Below, piece after piece: positions 22,140 through 30,871 of a stretch of DNA of 34,612 nt. The position numbers and the translations under genes were made by a program. Origin of the DNA: Olsenella phocaeensis (GTDB lineage: Bacteria; Actinomycetota; Coriobacteriia; Coriobacteriales; Atopobiaceae); contig NZ_LT635494.1 of NCBI RefSeq assembly GCF_900120385.1, positions 698,390 through 733,001 of the forward strand, written 5' to 3'. Position 1 is the stretch's first letter; each line of letters begins with the position of its first letter. The notes below the pieces were generated by a model. It ran no database searches and was not told where the DNA came from. It saw only the letters and a list, made by a program, of their open reading frames with translations.

Positions 22140-24482
22140 ATGGAGAAGTTGAGGGAGGTCGGCAGGCCTCTGGTGCGCGTCGACGCGTACGACAAGGTCA
22201 CCGGACGTGCCATGTACACGGACGACCTCTGCCCGAAGCCCTGCCTGGAGGCTCGAATCCTGCATTCGACCATCGGCAACGGCGTTGTCAAGTCCATCGA
22301 CATCAGCGAGGCGCAGAAGGTCCCTGGCGTGGTGGGGGTCTTCACCTGCTTCGACGTGCCCGACCACCCGTACCCCGTGGCAGGGCACCCCTGGTACGCC
22401 GAGTCCAAGAAGGAGAAGCGCGACCTTCCCGACCGCAAGCTCCTCGACGCGCGCGTGCGCATCTACGGCGACAACATCGCCGCCGTCGTGGCCGAGGATA
22501 CCGTGGCCTGCGACCGCGCCCTGGCCAAGATCAAGGTCGAGTACGAGGAGTACCCCGTCGTCTACGACCCCATCGAGTCGATGAAGGGCACCGAGCACCC
22601 CGTCCAGGAGGGCAAGCCCGACAACATCGTGGCGCACACCCTGGCCAAGACGGACGACGAGAAGCTCGCCAGGCTGGGCTACTCCTCCGTCGAGGACGCG
22701 GTCAACGACCCCAGGTACCACCACTACAAGATTCACATGGAGACGGGCGAGCAGTCCCAGGTCCACATCGAGACCTGCACCTCCTACTGCTACGAGGAGA
22801 ACGGCAAGATCGTCTGCGTGTCCTCCACCCAGATCCCGCACATCTGCCGCCGCGTCATCGGCCAGGCCCTGGGCATCCCCTGGGGTGACGTCCGCGTCAT
22901 CAAGCCCTATATCGGCGGTGGCTTCGGAACCAAGCAGGACATCCACTACGAGCCCCTGAACGCCTGGCTCTGCAGGCAGGTCGGCGGGCGTCCCGTCCGC
23001 CTCGAGCTCAGCCGCGAGGAGCTCTTCTACGCCACCAGCGGACGCCAGCCCAAGAGCTTCGACGTCGAGGCCGCCGTCGACGACGACATGAACCTCCGCG
23101 CCCGCTCCATCAAGGGTTGGTCCAACACCGGCGGCTACATCCATCACGGGCACGCCCTGGTCCTGAACTCGGTCAACACCTTCCGCTGGCTGTACCACAA
23201 GCAGGAGGACGCGGTTCGCTGCGAGGCCTGGACCATCCACACCAACGGACCGCACACCGGTGCCATGCGCGCGTACGGCGTGCCCGAGGGTAACTGGGCC
23301 GCCGAGTGCCTCATGAGCGACATCGCCCACGACATGGGCTGGGACGGCGTCGAGTTCCGCCTGAAGAACGCCATCTACGAGGGCTACTACGACGAGTTCA
23401 GCCCCGGCAACTACATCGCCGCCCACACCTGCGGCCTGCCCGAGTGCGCCGAGAAGGGCAAGGCGTACATCGAGTGGGACAAGAAGAAGGCCGAGTACGC
23501 CAACGAGACCGGTCCCATCCGCCACGGCGTGGGCGTCTCCTTCTTCGTGTACAAGACCGCCGTCGCCCCCTTCGCGCTCGAGACCGCGACGGCCGCGATC
23601 ACGCTGAACCAGGACGGCAGCTTCCAGCTCCAGATGGGCGCCACCGAGATTGGCCAGGGTGCCGACACCGTCTTCTCGCAGATGGCGGCCGAGGCCCTCG
23701 GCGTCGACACCGAGGACGTCCACATCGTCTCGTTCCAGGACACCGACGTAACGCCCTATGACGCAGGCGCCTACGCCTCCCGCCAGACCTACGTCTCGGG
23801 CACCGCGGTCAAGCAGGCGGGCGAGAAGCTGCACAAGCAGATCATCGAGTACGCCCACTACCTCTTCCCGGGCGCCCAGGGCGAGTTCGACCTGCACGAC
23901 CACGCCATCTGGGACTGCGTGGGCAACAAGGTCATCGACCTTGCGGAGCTCGCGCTCGAGGCCTACTACAACACCAACCACAACGACCAGCTCTACGCCC
24001 GCTCCACCGCCAACGTGCACACCAACACGATTGCCGTGGGCTGCAGCTTCGCCGACGTCACGGTCGACATGCCGCTGGGCAAGGTCACGGTCAACAAGAT
24101 CATCAACGTCCAGGACTCCGGTCGCCTCATCAACCCCAAGCTCGTCGAGCAGCAGGTGCACGGCGGCATGGCCCAGTCCATCGGGTTCGCCCTCTACGAG
24201 GAGCTCCTCATAGACCCCAAGACCGCCCGCGTGCTCAACCCCACGCTGCTCGACTACAAGATTCCGACCACGATGGACGTGCCCGACCTCGAGGCGCAGT
24301 TCGTCGAGACCGACGACCCCACCGGCCCCTACGGCAACAAGGCAGTGGGAGAGACGCCCGTCATCTCGCCTGCGGCTGCGATCCGCGACGCCATCCTGGA
24401 TGCAACCGGCGTCAAGTTCTACCAGGAGCCGATGACCCCTCAGCGCCTCTTCGAGGGATTCAAGAAGGAGGGTCTCATCTAA
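22140..24482 (+). CDS. xdhA: Xanthine dehydrogenase, molybdenum-binding subunit
   Basis: This 780-residue protein carries the molybdopterin domains of the xanthine dehydrogenase family: AGHPWYAES near 82-90, IGGGFGTKQD near 257-266, GAMRAYG near 374-380, TEIGQGADTV near 501-510 and the catalytic glutamate in KAVGETPV near 735-740. It resembles E. coli XdhA and lacks Fe-S and FAD domains, which are supplied by the next two genes. It hydroxylates hypoxanthine or xanthine at a Mo centre in the cytoplasm. GGGGTGAG precedes the ATG. The stop overlaps the next start (TAATG). Because an xdhD-type enzyme is also present, the two may prefer different purines or work in opposite directions. Whether this one also uses selenium cannot be judged from sequence. 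Confidence 0.92.
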   Translation: MEKLREVGRPLVRVDAYDKVTGRAMYTDDLCPKPCLEARILHSTIGNGVVKSIDISEAQKVPGVVGVFTCFDVPDHPYPVAGHPWYAESKKEKRDLPDRKLLDARVRIYGDNIAAVVAEDTVACDRALAKIKVEYEEYPVVYDPIESMKGTEHPVQEGKPDNIVAHTLAKTDDEKLARLGYSSVEDAVNDPRYHHYKIHMETGEQSQVHIETCTSYCYEENGKIVCVSSTQIPHICRRVIGQALGIPWGDVRVIKPYIGGGFGTKQDIHYEPLNAWLCRQVGGRPVRLELSREELFYATSGRQPKSFDVEAAVDDDMNLRARSIKGWSNTGGYIHHGHALVLNSVNTFRWLYHKQEDAVRCEAWTIHTNGPHTGAMRAYGVPEGNWAAECLMSDIAHDMGWDGVEFRLKNAIYEGYYDEFSPGNYIAAHTCGLPECAEKGKAYIEWDKKKAEYANETGPIRHGVGVSFFVYKTAVAPFALETATAAITLNQDGSFQLQMGATEIGQGADTVFSQMAAEALGVDTEDVHIVSFQDTDVTPYDAGAYASRQTYVSGTAVKQAGEKLHKQIIEYAHYLFPGAQGEFDLHDHAIWDCVGNKVIDLAELALEAYYNTNHNDQLYARSTANVHTNTIAVGCSFADVTVDMPLGKVTVNKIINVQDSGRLINPKLVEQQVHGGMAQSIGFALYEELLIDPKTARVLNPTLLDYKIPTTMDVPDLEAQFVETDDPTGPYGNKAVGETPVISPAAAIRDAILDATGVKFYQEPMTPQRLFEGFKKEGLI

Positions 24483-25363
24483 TGTATGACATCGAATCGC
24501 TCCATTGCGCGACCAGCGTGGACGACGCCGTCCAGGCCCTCGCGAACGACCCCCAGGCCATCGTGGTCGCCGGTGGCACCGACGTCCTCGTGAAGGTGCG
24601 CGAGGGCAAGTTCTCGGGCGCCCACCTCGTCTCGATCCACGAGCTCCACGACGAGCTCGATGGCGTCACCCTCGCCGAGGACGGCACCGTGGAGATAGGG
24701 CCCATCACCTGGTTCCACCATGTGACCACGAGTCCCGTGATCCAGGCGACCGTCCCCACGCTGGGCGACGCCTGCGACACCCCCGGCGGCCCCCAGCTGC
24801 GCGTGTCCGGCACCATCGGTGGCAACGTCTGCAACGCCGCCACCTCCGCGGACTCCGCGTCGACCCTCTATGCCTACGGCGCCCTGCTCGACGTGAGGGG
24901 TCCCAAGGGCGAGCGCACCATCCCCATCGAGGAGTGGTATGCGGGTCCCGGCCGCTCCACCAAGGAGCGCGACGAGGTCCTCGTCAAGATCCGCATCCCC
25001 AAGGACCACTACGAGGGCTTCACCGGCCACTACTTCAAGTACGGCAAGCGCCGCGCGCTCGAGATCGCGACCATGGGCTGCTGCTGCCTGGTCAAGCTCT
25101 CGGCCGACAAGAGGACCGTCGACGACATCCGCCTCGCCTTCGGGGTGGCGGGGCCCACGCCCATGAGGGCGAGGGGAGCCGAGGACGGCGTGCGCGGGCT
25201 TCCCGTCGCCGAGGCCGTCGAGAAGATCGGCGAGCTGGCTCAGGCAGACACCAACCCCCGCGACAGCTGGCGCGCCTCCAAGGAGTTCAGGCTCCAGCTC
25301 ATCAAGGAGATGGCGAAGCGCTCCCTCGCAGAGGCCGCGCGCAAGGGAGGGGCAGATATCTAA
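24482..25363 (+). CDS. xdhB: Xanthine dehydrogenase, FAD-binding subunit
   Basis: This 293-residue protein of the CoxM/XdhB type binds FAD through AGGTDVLVKVREG near 32-44 and the second loop TIGGNVCNAATSADS near 110-124. A C-terminal CO-dehydrogenase flavoprotein domain follows. It takes electrons from the Fe-S subunit and hands them to NAD+ or a ferredoxin-type acceptor. It overlaps xdhA by one base at the front and xdhC by one base at the end (both TAATG), so a 1:1:1 complex is expected. Confidence 0.93.
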   Translation: MYDIESLHCATSVDDAVQALANDPQAIVVAGGTDVLVKVREGKFSGAHLVSIHELHDELDGVTLAEDGTVEIGPITWFHHVTTSPVIQATVPTLGDACDTPGGPQLRVSGTIGGNVCNAATSADSASTLYAYGALLDVRGPKGERTIPIEEWYAGPGRSTKERDEVLVKIRIPKDHYEGFTGHYFKYGKRRALEIATMGCCCLVKLSADKRTVDDIRLAFGVAGPTPMRARGAEDGVRGLPVAEAVEKIGELAQADTNPRDSWRASKEFRLQLIKEMAKRSLAEAARKGGADI

Positions 25364-25869
25364 TGGACATGAGAATCCTGAAGTGCAAGGTCAACGGCAA
25401 GGAAGTCCAGGTGGGCTATGACCCCCGCGAGTCTCTGCTCGACACCCTGCGCAACCGCCTGCACCTCACCAGCGTCAAGCGTGGCTGCGAGGTCGGCGAG
25501 TGTGGCGCCTGCACCGTCCTAATCGACGGTGTCGCCACCGACACCTGCCTCTACCTCACCGACTGGGCGCAGGGCAAGGAGATCCTGACCGTCGAGGGCC
25601 TCCAGGCGGCAGACGGCACGCTCCACCCCGTCCAGCAGGCCTTCGTGGACGAGTTCGCCGTCCAGTGCGGCTTCTGCATTCCCGGGCTCATCATGAGCAC
25701 GGTCGAGATAGCAAACTCCGGCAAGACCTACACCAGGGACGAGCTGCGCAAGCAGCTCTCGGGCCACCTCTGCCGCTGCACGGGCTACCAGGACGTCATG
25801 AACGCGGTGGAGAAGGCCGTCGAGTTCTGCCACGAGCGCGTGGGGGCAGACGAGACGACCACCGCCTAG
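25363..25869 (+). CDS. xdhC: Xanthine dehydrogenase, 2Fe-2S subunit
   Basis: This 168-residue protein has the two [2Fe-2S] domains of the family: plant-ferredoxin type Cys42, 47, 50 and 62 (GCEVGECGACTV), and the helical domain with Cys102, 105, 137 and 139 (QCGFCIPG, CRCTGYQD). It wires the Mo subunit to the FAD subunit. The start overlaps xdhB. The name follows E. coli xdhABC usage; in other bacteria xdhC means a maturation chaperone, which this is not. A strong hairpin ends the unit ten bases past the stop. Confidence 0.93.
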   Translation: MDMRILKCKVNGKEVQVGYDPRESLLDTLRNRLHLTSVKRGCEVGECGACTVLIDGVATDTCLYLTDWAQGKEILTVEGLQAADGTLHPVQQAFVDEFAVQCGFCIPGLIMSTVEIANSGKTYTRDELRKQLSGHLCRCTGYQDVMNAVEKAVEFCHERVGADETTTA

Positions 25870-25878
25870 TCGACCAGC

Positions 25879-25907
25879 GCGGTGCGGCGGCCGCCCCGCC
25901 GCACCGC
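25879..25907 (+). terminator. 12-bp perfect hairpin ending the xdhABC unit
   Basis: GCGGTGCGGCGG (25879-25890) pairs with CCGCCGCACCGC (25896-25907) across CCGCC. It has no T-run, like several other hairpins in this genome, but is very stable and sits right after the stop codon. Confidence 0.6.
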
Positions 25908-25973
25908 CAGTCAGGCACCATCCCTCGCAAAAACAGGTAGGGGACCAAGAGTCACGACGGCCCCCCATGTTTG

Positions 25974-25993
25974 GACCACGCCAGGGCGTGGTC
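25974..25993 (+). promoter_or_regulatory. Perfect palindromic hairpin in the purine-permease leader
   Basis: GACCACGCC pairs with GGCGTGGTC with AG at the centre. It lies 114 bp before the permease start and is followed by GTTCC, not T's, so it looks more like an operator or leader RNA stem than a terminator. The string GGACCACGCC also occurs in the ssnA leader (6981-6990), where it pairs with an upstream CGTGGT. Confidence 0.4.
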
Positions 25994-26106
25994 TGGTTCC
26001 ACTCATAGAAGTTATGGCTCCGCGCCACGTCAGGGCTGAGAGGAGGCGACTTTGGCCGCCCTCTAGGGACACTCTTGCAAACTCGCCAAGAAAGGATCGC
26101 TCGCTC

Positions 26107-27489
26107 ATGAAGGACAAGATTCAGTCGTTCTTCCACCTGGAAGAGCACGGAACCAACATCCAGACGGAGATAATCGCAGGCATCACCACCTTCGTCACCA
26201 TCGCCTACATCCTCGTCGTCAACCCCTCCATCCTGGGTGACGGCGGGATGGACCCCGGCGCGGTCTTCACCGCCACGGCAGTCACCGCCGCCTTCGGCAC
26301 CTGCCTCATGGCCCTCTCCACCAACTATCCCTTCATCCTCGCCCCGGGAATGGGACTCAACGCCTTCATGATCTACACGGTCGTGCTGAGCATGGGCTAC
26401 ACCTGGGAGGTCGCGCTCGCGGCGTTCTTCGTCGAGGGCCTCATCTTCCTGGTCATCGCCCTCACCAACATCCGTGAGGTCGTCCTGGACGCCATCCCGT
26501 TGAGCCTCAAGTTCGCCATCACGGCGGGCATCGGCCTCTTCATCACCCTCATCGGTCTCAAGAACGCCGGCATCGTGGTGGACAGTCCCTCCACGCTCAT
26601 CACCATCTTCCCCTTCCACAGCAGCATGCAGGACGGCAGCTTCGCCACCGGCGGCATCTCCGCGCTCCTGGGCCTCGTGGGCATCGTCATCACCGCGCTC
26701 CTCATGATCCACAACGTCAAGGGCAACATCCTTCTCGGCATCCTCATCACCTGGGCGCTCGGCCTCGTCTGCCAGCTGGCGGGCGTCTACGTCCCCGACC
26801 CCGCGGCCGGCTACGGCAGCCTGATCCCCGACTTCTCCCGCGGCCTCTCCGTCCCTTCCATGGCTCCCACCTTCATGAAGATGGACTTCTCGCAGGTCTT
26901 TAGCGTCGGCTTCGCCACCGTGGTCATCGCCTACCTCTTCACCAACATCTCCGAGACCTTCGGCGCCCTCGTGGGGTCCGCCTCCAAGGCCGGCGTACTC
27001 CAGGAAGACGGCAAGTTTCCGCGCTTCAAGAACGCCCTCGTCGCCCAGTCCGTGGGCGTCCTGACCGCAGCCGTCACCGGCACCTCCGCCACCACCTCCG
27101 TCGTCGAGTGCGCGGCCGGCATCGCCGCCGGCGGCAAGACCGGCCTCACCTCGCTGGTCACCGGCATCATGTTCCTGATTTCCCTGCTCCTCTCGCCCAT
27201 CTTCCTGGCCATCCCCTCGTTCGCCACGGCTCCTGCCCTGGTCATCGTCGGCTTCCTCATGATCTCGTCGCTGCTCAACATCGACTTCTCCGACATGTCC
27301 GAGGCCATGCCTGCCTTCATCTGCCTCTTCACCATTCCCTTCACCTACAGCATCGTCGAGGGCATGGCCCTGGGCTTCATCTCGTACGTCGTTATCAACA
27401 CGCTCGGCGGAAAGGAGCGCCAGAAGAAGGTCAGTGTGGCAATGTATGTAATAGCGCTCCTGTTCGTGGCCAAGTACTTCTTCGTGTAG
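26107..27489 (+). CDS. AzgA/PbuG-type NCS2 purine-base permease
   Basis: This 460-residue protein has about 12-14 membrane segments. It matches the AzgA branch of NCS2 transporters: the opening TEIIAGITTFVTIAYILVVNP near 20-40, APGMGLNAF near 79-87, and the substrate-site helix GTSATTSVVECAAGI near 326-340. AzgA/PbuG proteins bring in adenine, guanine or hypoxanthine by proton symport. The ATG at 26107 follows GAAAGGA and begins the conserved soluble N-terminus. A 54-bp gap leads to adenine deaminase, so import and first catabolic step are probably cotranscribed. Its 237-bp leader contains stable stems. No classical purine riboswitch is seen. Confidence 0.92.
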   Translation: MKDKIQSFFHLEEHGTNIQTEIIAGITTFVTIAYILVVNPSILGDGGMDPGAVFTATAVTAAFGTCLMALSTNYPFILAPGMGLNAFMIYTVVLSMGYTWEVALAAFFVEGLIFLVIALTNIREVVLDAIPLSLKFAITAGIGLFITLIGLKNAGIVVDSPSTLITIFPFHSSMQDGSFATGGISALLGLVGIVITALLMIHNVKGNILLGILITWALGLVCQLAGVYVPDPAAGYGSLIPDFSRGLSVPSMAPTFMKMDFSQVFSVGFATVVIAYLFTNISETFGALVGSASKAGVLQEDGKFPRFKNALVAQSVGVLTAAVTGTSATTSVVECAAGIAAGGKTGLTSLVTGIMFLISLLLSPIFLAIPSFATAPALVIVGFLMISSLLNIDFSDMSEAMPAFICLFTIPFTYSIVEGMALGFISYVVINTLGGKERQKKVSVAMYVIALLFVAKYFFV

Positions 27490-27543
27490 GTCTGGTCGCA
27501 GCTGCGACCTCGCAACAGCCGGTCAAAGAGAAGGGATCGCACC

Positions 27544-29373
27544 ATGCTCAACAAGTTCTGCAAGATGCCCCTCTGGGAGTGCAACCGCACCCTCATCAAG
27601 GTGGCACAGGGCCAGGAGCCCGCTGACCTCGTGATTCGTCACGCCAAGCTCGTCAGCGTCACCACGCACGAGATCCTCGAGGACACCGACATCGCCATCG
27701 CGGCGGGCCGTGTGGCCTACGTGGGCATCGCCCCGTACACCGCCGAGCACTGCATCGGCGAGAACACCAAGGTCATCGACGCCCAGGGACAGTACGTCGC
27801 CCCCGGCTTCATGGACGGCCACATCCACGTGGAGAGTTCCATGGTCGGCGTCGACGAGTACGCCCGCGCGGTCGTGCCCCACGGCACCACCGGCATCTAC
27901 TGGGATCCCCACGAGCTCTGCAACGTCACCGGGCTCGAGGGCGTGGCCGAGGTAGCCAAGGTCGCCAAGAGCGTGCCCCTGAAGGCCATGATCACCACCC
28001 CGTCCTGCGTGCCCGCCGTCCCCGGCTTCGAGGACACCGGCGCCTCCGTCGACGCCGCCGGCGTCGAGGAGACCATGGGCTGGGACTCCGTCGTCGCCCT
28101 CGGCGAGATGATGAACTACCCGGGCATCCTCTCCTGCGCCGACAACGCCATCGAGGAGGTCAACGCCACCCTCAAGGCCGGCGCCACCGTCACGGGCCAC
28201 TACAGCGTCTGCGAGACCGACCGCGGCCTCAACGCCTACATCGCGTCGGGCGTCTCGTCCTGCCACGAGTCCATCCGCGCCGAGGACGTGCTCGCCAAGC
28301 TGCGCCTGGGCATGTACGCCCAGATCCGCGAGGGATCTGCCTGGCAGAACCTGCACGACCTTGCCCCCGCCGTCGCCGGCGGCAAGGTCGACACGCGCCT
28401 CTGCAACCTGGTGTCCGACGACAACCACCCCAACACGCTCGTCTCCGACGGCCACCTCGACCGCATCCTGCGCATGGCCGTCCGCGAGGGCATCGACCCC
28501 ATCACCGCGATCCAGATGGTGACGATCAACGCCGCCACCTATTTCCAGATGGGCACCGACATGGGCTCCGTCACCCCAGGCAAGTGCGCCGACATCGTCT
28601 TCCTCGAGGACCTGAAGGACTTCCGCGTCACCCGCACCATCATCGACGGCGAGATCGTGGCCGAGGACGGCAAGGCCCTCTTCGAGGTGGGCTCCTACCA
28701 GTACCCCGAGTTCATGACCGACACCATGCACGTCGCGGTCGACATCGACGAGTCCACCTTCCGGATCCCCGCAGTGGACTCCAAGGGCAACGCCCTCTCC
28801 GGTGATTCCGCGACCGTTCGCACCATGGTCGTCGCCCCTGGCTCCACCATCACCGAGGGCATCCTCGTCCAGGCTCCGATCAAGGACGGCCAGCTCGTCG
28901 CCGACTCCGAGAACGACCTGCTCAAGGCCTTCGTATTCGAGCGCCACAACAACACCGGCAGCTTCGCCTACGGCTTCGTCAAGGGCTTCGGCATCCACGG
29001 CGCCCTGGCGCAGACCGTCGCCCATGACGCCCACAACCTGCTGGTCGTCGGCGACAACGACGCCGACATGGCCCTGGCGGCCAAGACCCTGGTCGAGTGC
29101 GGCGGTGGCGAGTGCGCGGTCGAGGACGGCAAGATCCTGGGCCAGGTCGCGCTTCCCATCTGCGGTCTCATGAGCCCCCGTCACGTCGAGGACGTGGCGG
29201 CGGACGTCGAGAAGGTCGAGGAGGCCTGGAAGAGCATGGGCTGCACCATGCCCTCGCCCTTCATGACCATGGGCCTGCTCTCGCTCGCGTGCATCCCCAG
29301 CCTGCGTCTCACCAACCGCGGCCTGGTGAACACCGACACCTTCCAGTTCGAGTCCCTCGTGGTCGAGGACTAG
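27544..29373 (+). CDS. ade: Adenine deaminase
   Basis: This 609-residue amidohydrolase is the usual size for the Ade family. It has the metal motif GHIHVES (His93, His95, Glu97), HGTT and DPHE near 110-125, TGHYS near 219, HESI near 239, the catalytic SDDNHPN near 290 and the C-terminal ade domain (NNTGSFAYGFVKGFG; AHDAHNLLVVGDND). It converts adenine to hypoxanthine and ammonia using Fe or Mn. AGAGAAGGGA precedes the ATG. With the permease upstream it supplies hypoxanthine to the molybdenum hydroxylases. Two strong hairpins follow. Confidence 0.95.
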   Translation: MLNKFCKMPLWECNRTLIKVAQGQEPADLVIRHAKLVSVTTHEILEDTDIAIAAGRVAYVGIAPYTAEHCIGENTKVIDAQGQYVAPGFMDGHIHVESSMVGVDEYARAVVPHGTTGIYWDPHELCNVTGLEGVAEVAKVAKSVPLKAMITTPSCVPAVPGFEDTGASVDAAGVEETMGWDSVVALGEMMNYPGILSCADNAIEEVNATLKAGATVTGHYSVCETDRGLNAYIASGVSSCHESIRAEDVLAKLRLGMYAQIREGSAWQNLHDLAPAVAGGKVDTRLCNLVSDDNHPNTLVSDGHLDRILRMAVREGIDPITAIQMVTINAATYFQMGTDMGSVTPGKCADIVFLEDLKDFRVTRTIIDGEIVAEDGKALFEVGSYQYPEFMTDTMHVAVDIDESTFRIPAVDSKGNALSGDSATVRTMVVAPGSTITEGILVQAPIKDGQLVADSENDLLKAFVFERHNNTGSFAYGFVKGFGIHGALAQTVAHDAHNLLVVGDNDADMALAAKTLVECGGGECAVEDGKILGQVALPICGLMSPRHVEDVAADVEKVEEAWKSMGCTMPSPFMTMGLLSLACIPSLRLTNRGLVNTDTFQFESLVVED

Positions 29374-29418
29374 TCCCCCCTAAGGACATGCCGCAAGGCT
29401 AGGCCACGCAAGCACCAA

Positions 29419-29451
29419 GAGGCCCGTGTCAGCTCCCCTGGCGCGGGCCTC
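29419..29451. terminator. Hairpin after ade
   Basis: GAGGCCCG (29419-29426) pairs with CGGGCCTC (29444-29451), then CCTCGTCTTGG. It is the first of two hairpins in the convergent gap between ade and the minus-strand gene. Confidence 0.6.
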
Positions 29452-29472
29452 CCTCGTCTTGGCCGCAAATGG

Positions 29473-29512
29473 GAGGGGCGCCGCACGGAACCGAAGCCGT
29501 GCGGCGCCCCTC
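29473..29512. terminator. 16-bp perfect hairpin, likely bidirectional terminator
   Basis: GAGGGGCGCCGCACGG (29473-29488) pairs exactly with CCGTGCGGCGCCCCTC (29497-29512) around an 8-base loop; TCTCCTTGG follows. It lies between two converging genes and can serve both. Confidence 0.75.
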
Positions 29513-29546
29513 TCTCCTTGGACGTCCGGAGCCAGTCCTGGTGGGT

Positions 29547-30026
29547 CTACCAGCTGACGATGATCGTGCTGTCGTCGCGGTGGGCGTTTCCTCCCTCGGC
29601 GTCGTCTGATGCCTCGGTGCCGGTCTTCACGTCGTAGCCCAGCCGGCGCAGCGTGCGGATGAAGTGCACCAGCTGCGCGTTGTACTCGTTCAGAAGGCGC
29701 GCCTGCTGGATGGGGCTGATGAGCGTCTGCTCCCGCCCGTAGATGATGTCGCTCATTGCGTCCGCGACGATCATGTTGCTGTTCGCCAGAAGGTCGTTGT
29801 AGAACGAGTTGCCGCTGCCCCTGCCGTCTCCCTCGCCCGGTGCGAACTTCACCGTCAGGGACCTGCGGCCGTAGGTCGCGTACATACGTATGCGCGTGTC
29901 GGTCTGGCCGATGGCATTCTTCATGGCCCACTTGAGCGCGTTGCCCGACAGCGTGTCCGCCTCGGCGCGCTCGCGTCCCGGCTGCGCCTCGCCGGCGATC
30001 CTTCTGGCCTCGTCTGCCTCGAGCAT
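29547..30026 (-). CDS. Unrecognised 159-residue protein
   Basis: The frame starts at an ATG at 30026 with GAGAGGTG before it and keeps the genome's codon bias, so it is probably a real gene. The protein is soluble and has no signal peptide or membrane segment. An acidic/basic N-terminus (1-25) is followed by a region with MKNAIGQTDTRIRMYATYGRR, an Asp/Gly/Ser-rich turn (about 64-72), and a helical part (SNMIVADAMSDIIYGREQTLI; ARLLNEYNAQLVHFIRTLRRLGYDV). It ends in an Asp/Glu-rich tail with IIVSW. I recognise no family or catalytic motif. It diverges from the ECF transporter genes and converges on ade. Confidence 0.65.
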   Translation of the reverse strand: MLEADEARRIAGEAQPGRERAEADTLSGNALKWAMKNAIGQTDTRIRMYATYGRRSLTVKFAPGEGDGRGSGNSFYNDLLANSNMIVADAMSDIIYGREQTLISPIQQARLLNEYNAQLVHFIRTLRRLGYDVKTGTEASDDAEGGNAHRDDSTIIVSW

Positions 30027-30189
30027 GTCGCACCTCTCTTCCTCGCCCCCAAGGGGCGCTTGGCTCGGTCAAATAAAGATACCCGATGGGGGCTCCCGTT
30101 CCCTTGCTCGCGAGGCGTGCGTCTCGCGTGGGCGTGGGAGGCTCGGATCGGCTCAGGCAACTCTCATCCAACCTATGCTACGATTCATG

Positions 30190-30203
30190 AGTTAACAGTA
30201 ACT
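30190..30203. promoter_or_regulatory. Inverted repeat AGTTA-ACAG-TAACT before the ECF transporter
   Basis: This short palindrome lies 21 bp upstream of the S-component start, in an AT-rich stretch continuing TAACTTTTAGG. A TATGCT word (-10-like) lies just upstream at about 30174. The position suits an operator. A metal-type regulator is a guess based only on the transporter type. Confidence 0.35.
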
Positions 30204-30223
30204 AACTTTTAGGGAGCGTTCGA

Positions 30224-30871
30224 ATGTCAGGTGAGAAGGAAGACGAGAAGGGGAAGGCCACCGAGCCCAATCGTGGGTGGGGGGTCCGCGAGGTCGTGAC
30301 CGCGGCCCTGCTGAGCGCGCTCACGGTGGTCATCATGTTCGTGGGGTCGATGCTCACCATGTTCTCCTACGACTTCGCGATGGTCGCCTCGGGCGGGGCG
30401 GCCGTGTTCCTCGCGGCGCCCGTGTACATGCTCATGGTGCGTCGCGTCAACCGCCTCGGCGTGACCACCGTCTTCACCACCGTCGCGGCGCTGCTCTTCT
30501 GCACCATGGGCAACATGCTCTTCATGCTGCCCTTCTACGTGCTGGGCGGGCTGCTCCTCGACCTCGTCTGCCTGCGGACGCAGCGGCAGCGCCAGAACCC
30601 CTGGTGGGCCACCGCGTCATGGACCGCGTTCAGCGGCCTGTACCTGCTCTCCACGCTGATCCCCTACCTGGGCAACATGGACGCGTACGTGTCGCAGACC
30701 ATGCTGGAGCGCGGCCTGGACCAGTCCTACGCCGACGCCTTCTTCAAGTACTACGGCAACCCCGTGTGGGTCGTCGCCATCATGATCGCCACCATGGTCG
30801 TGGGCTTCCTGGGCTGCCTCGTCGGGAGGACGCTCATGAAGAGGCACTTCGAGCGTGCCGGTGCCCTGTAG
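30224..30871 (+). CDS. ECF transporter S component, Trep_Strep family
   Basis: This 215-residue membrane protein has about six hydrophobic segments (near 25-47, 50-72, 78-96, 98-116, 132-150 and 182-204). Size, the opening VREVVTAALLSALTVVIMFVGS and the gene order S-T-A match the Trep_Strep group of energy-coupling-factor substrate binders. The substrate is unknown for most members; a vitamin, or a metal bound to a small carrier, is possible. The region before its ATG has an AGGGAGCG site. Its last 17 bases overlap the T-component frame. Confidence 0.75.
   Translation: MSGEKEDEKGKATEPNRGWGVREVVTAALLSALTVVIMFVGSMLTMFSYDFAMVASGGAAVFLAAPVYMLMVRRVNRLGVTTVFTTVAALLFCTMGNMLFMLPFYVLGGLLLDLVCLRTQRQRQNPWWATASWTAFSGLYLLSTLIPYLGNMDAYVSQTMLERGLDQSYADAFFKYYGNPVWVVAIMIATMVVGFLGCLVGRTLMKRHFERAGAL

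Noticed and set aside
25870-26106. Classical guanine/adenine riboswitch ahead of the purine permease
   Set aside because: The conserved purine-aptamer core and its loop-loop sequences are not visible.
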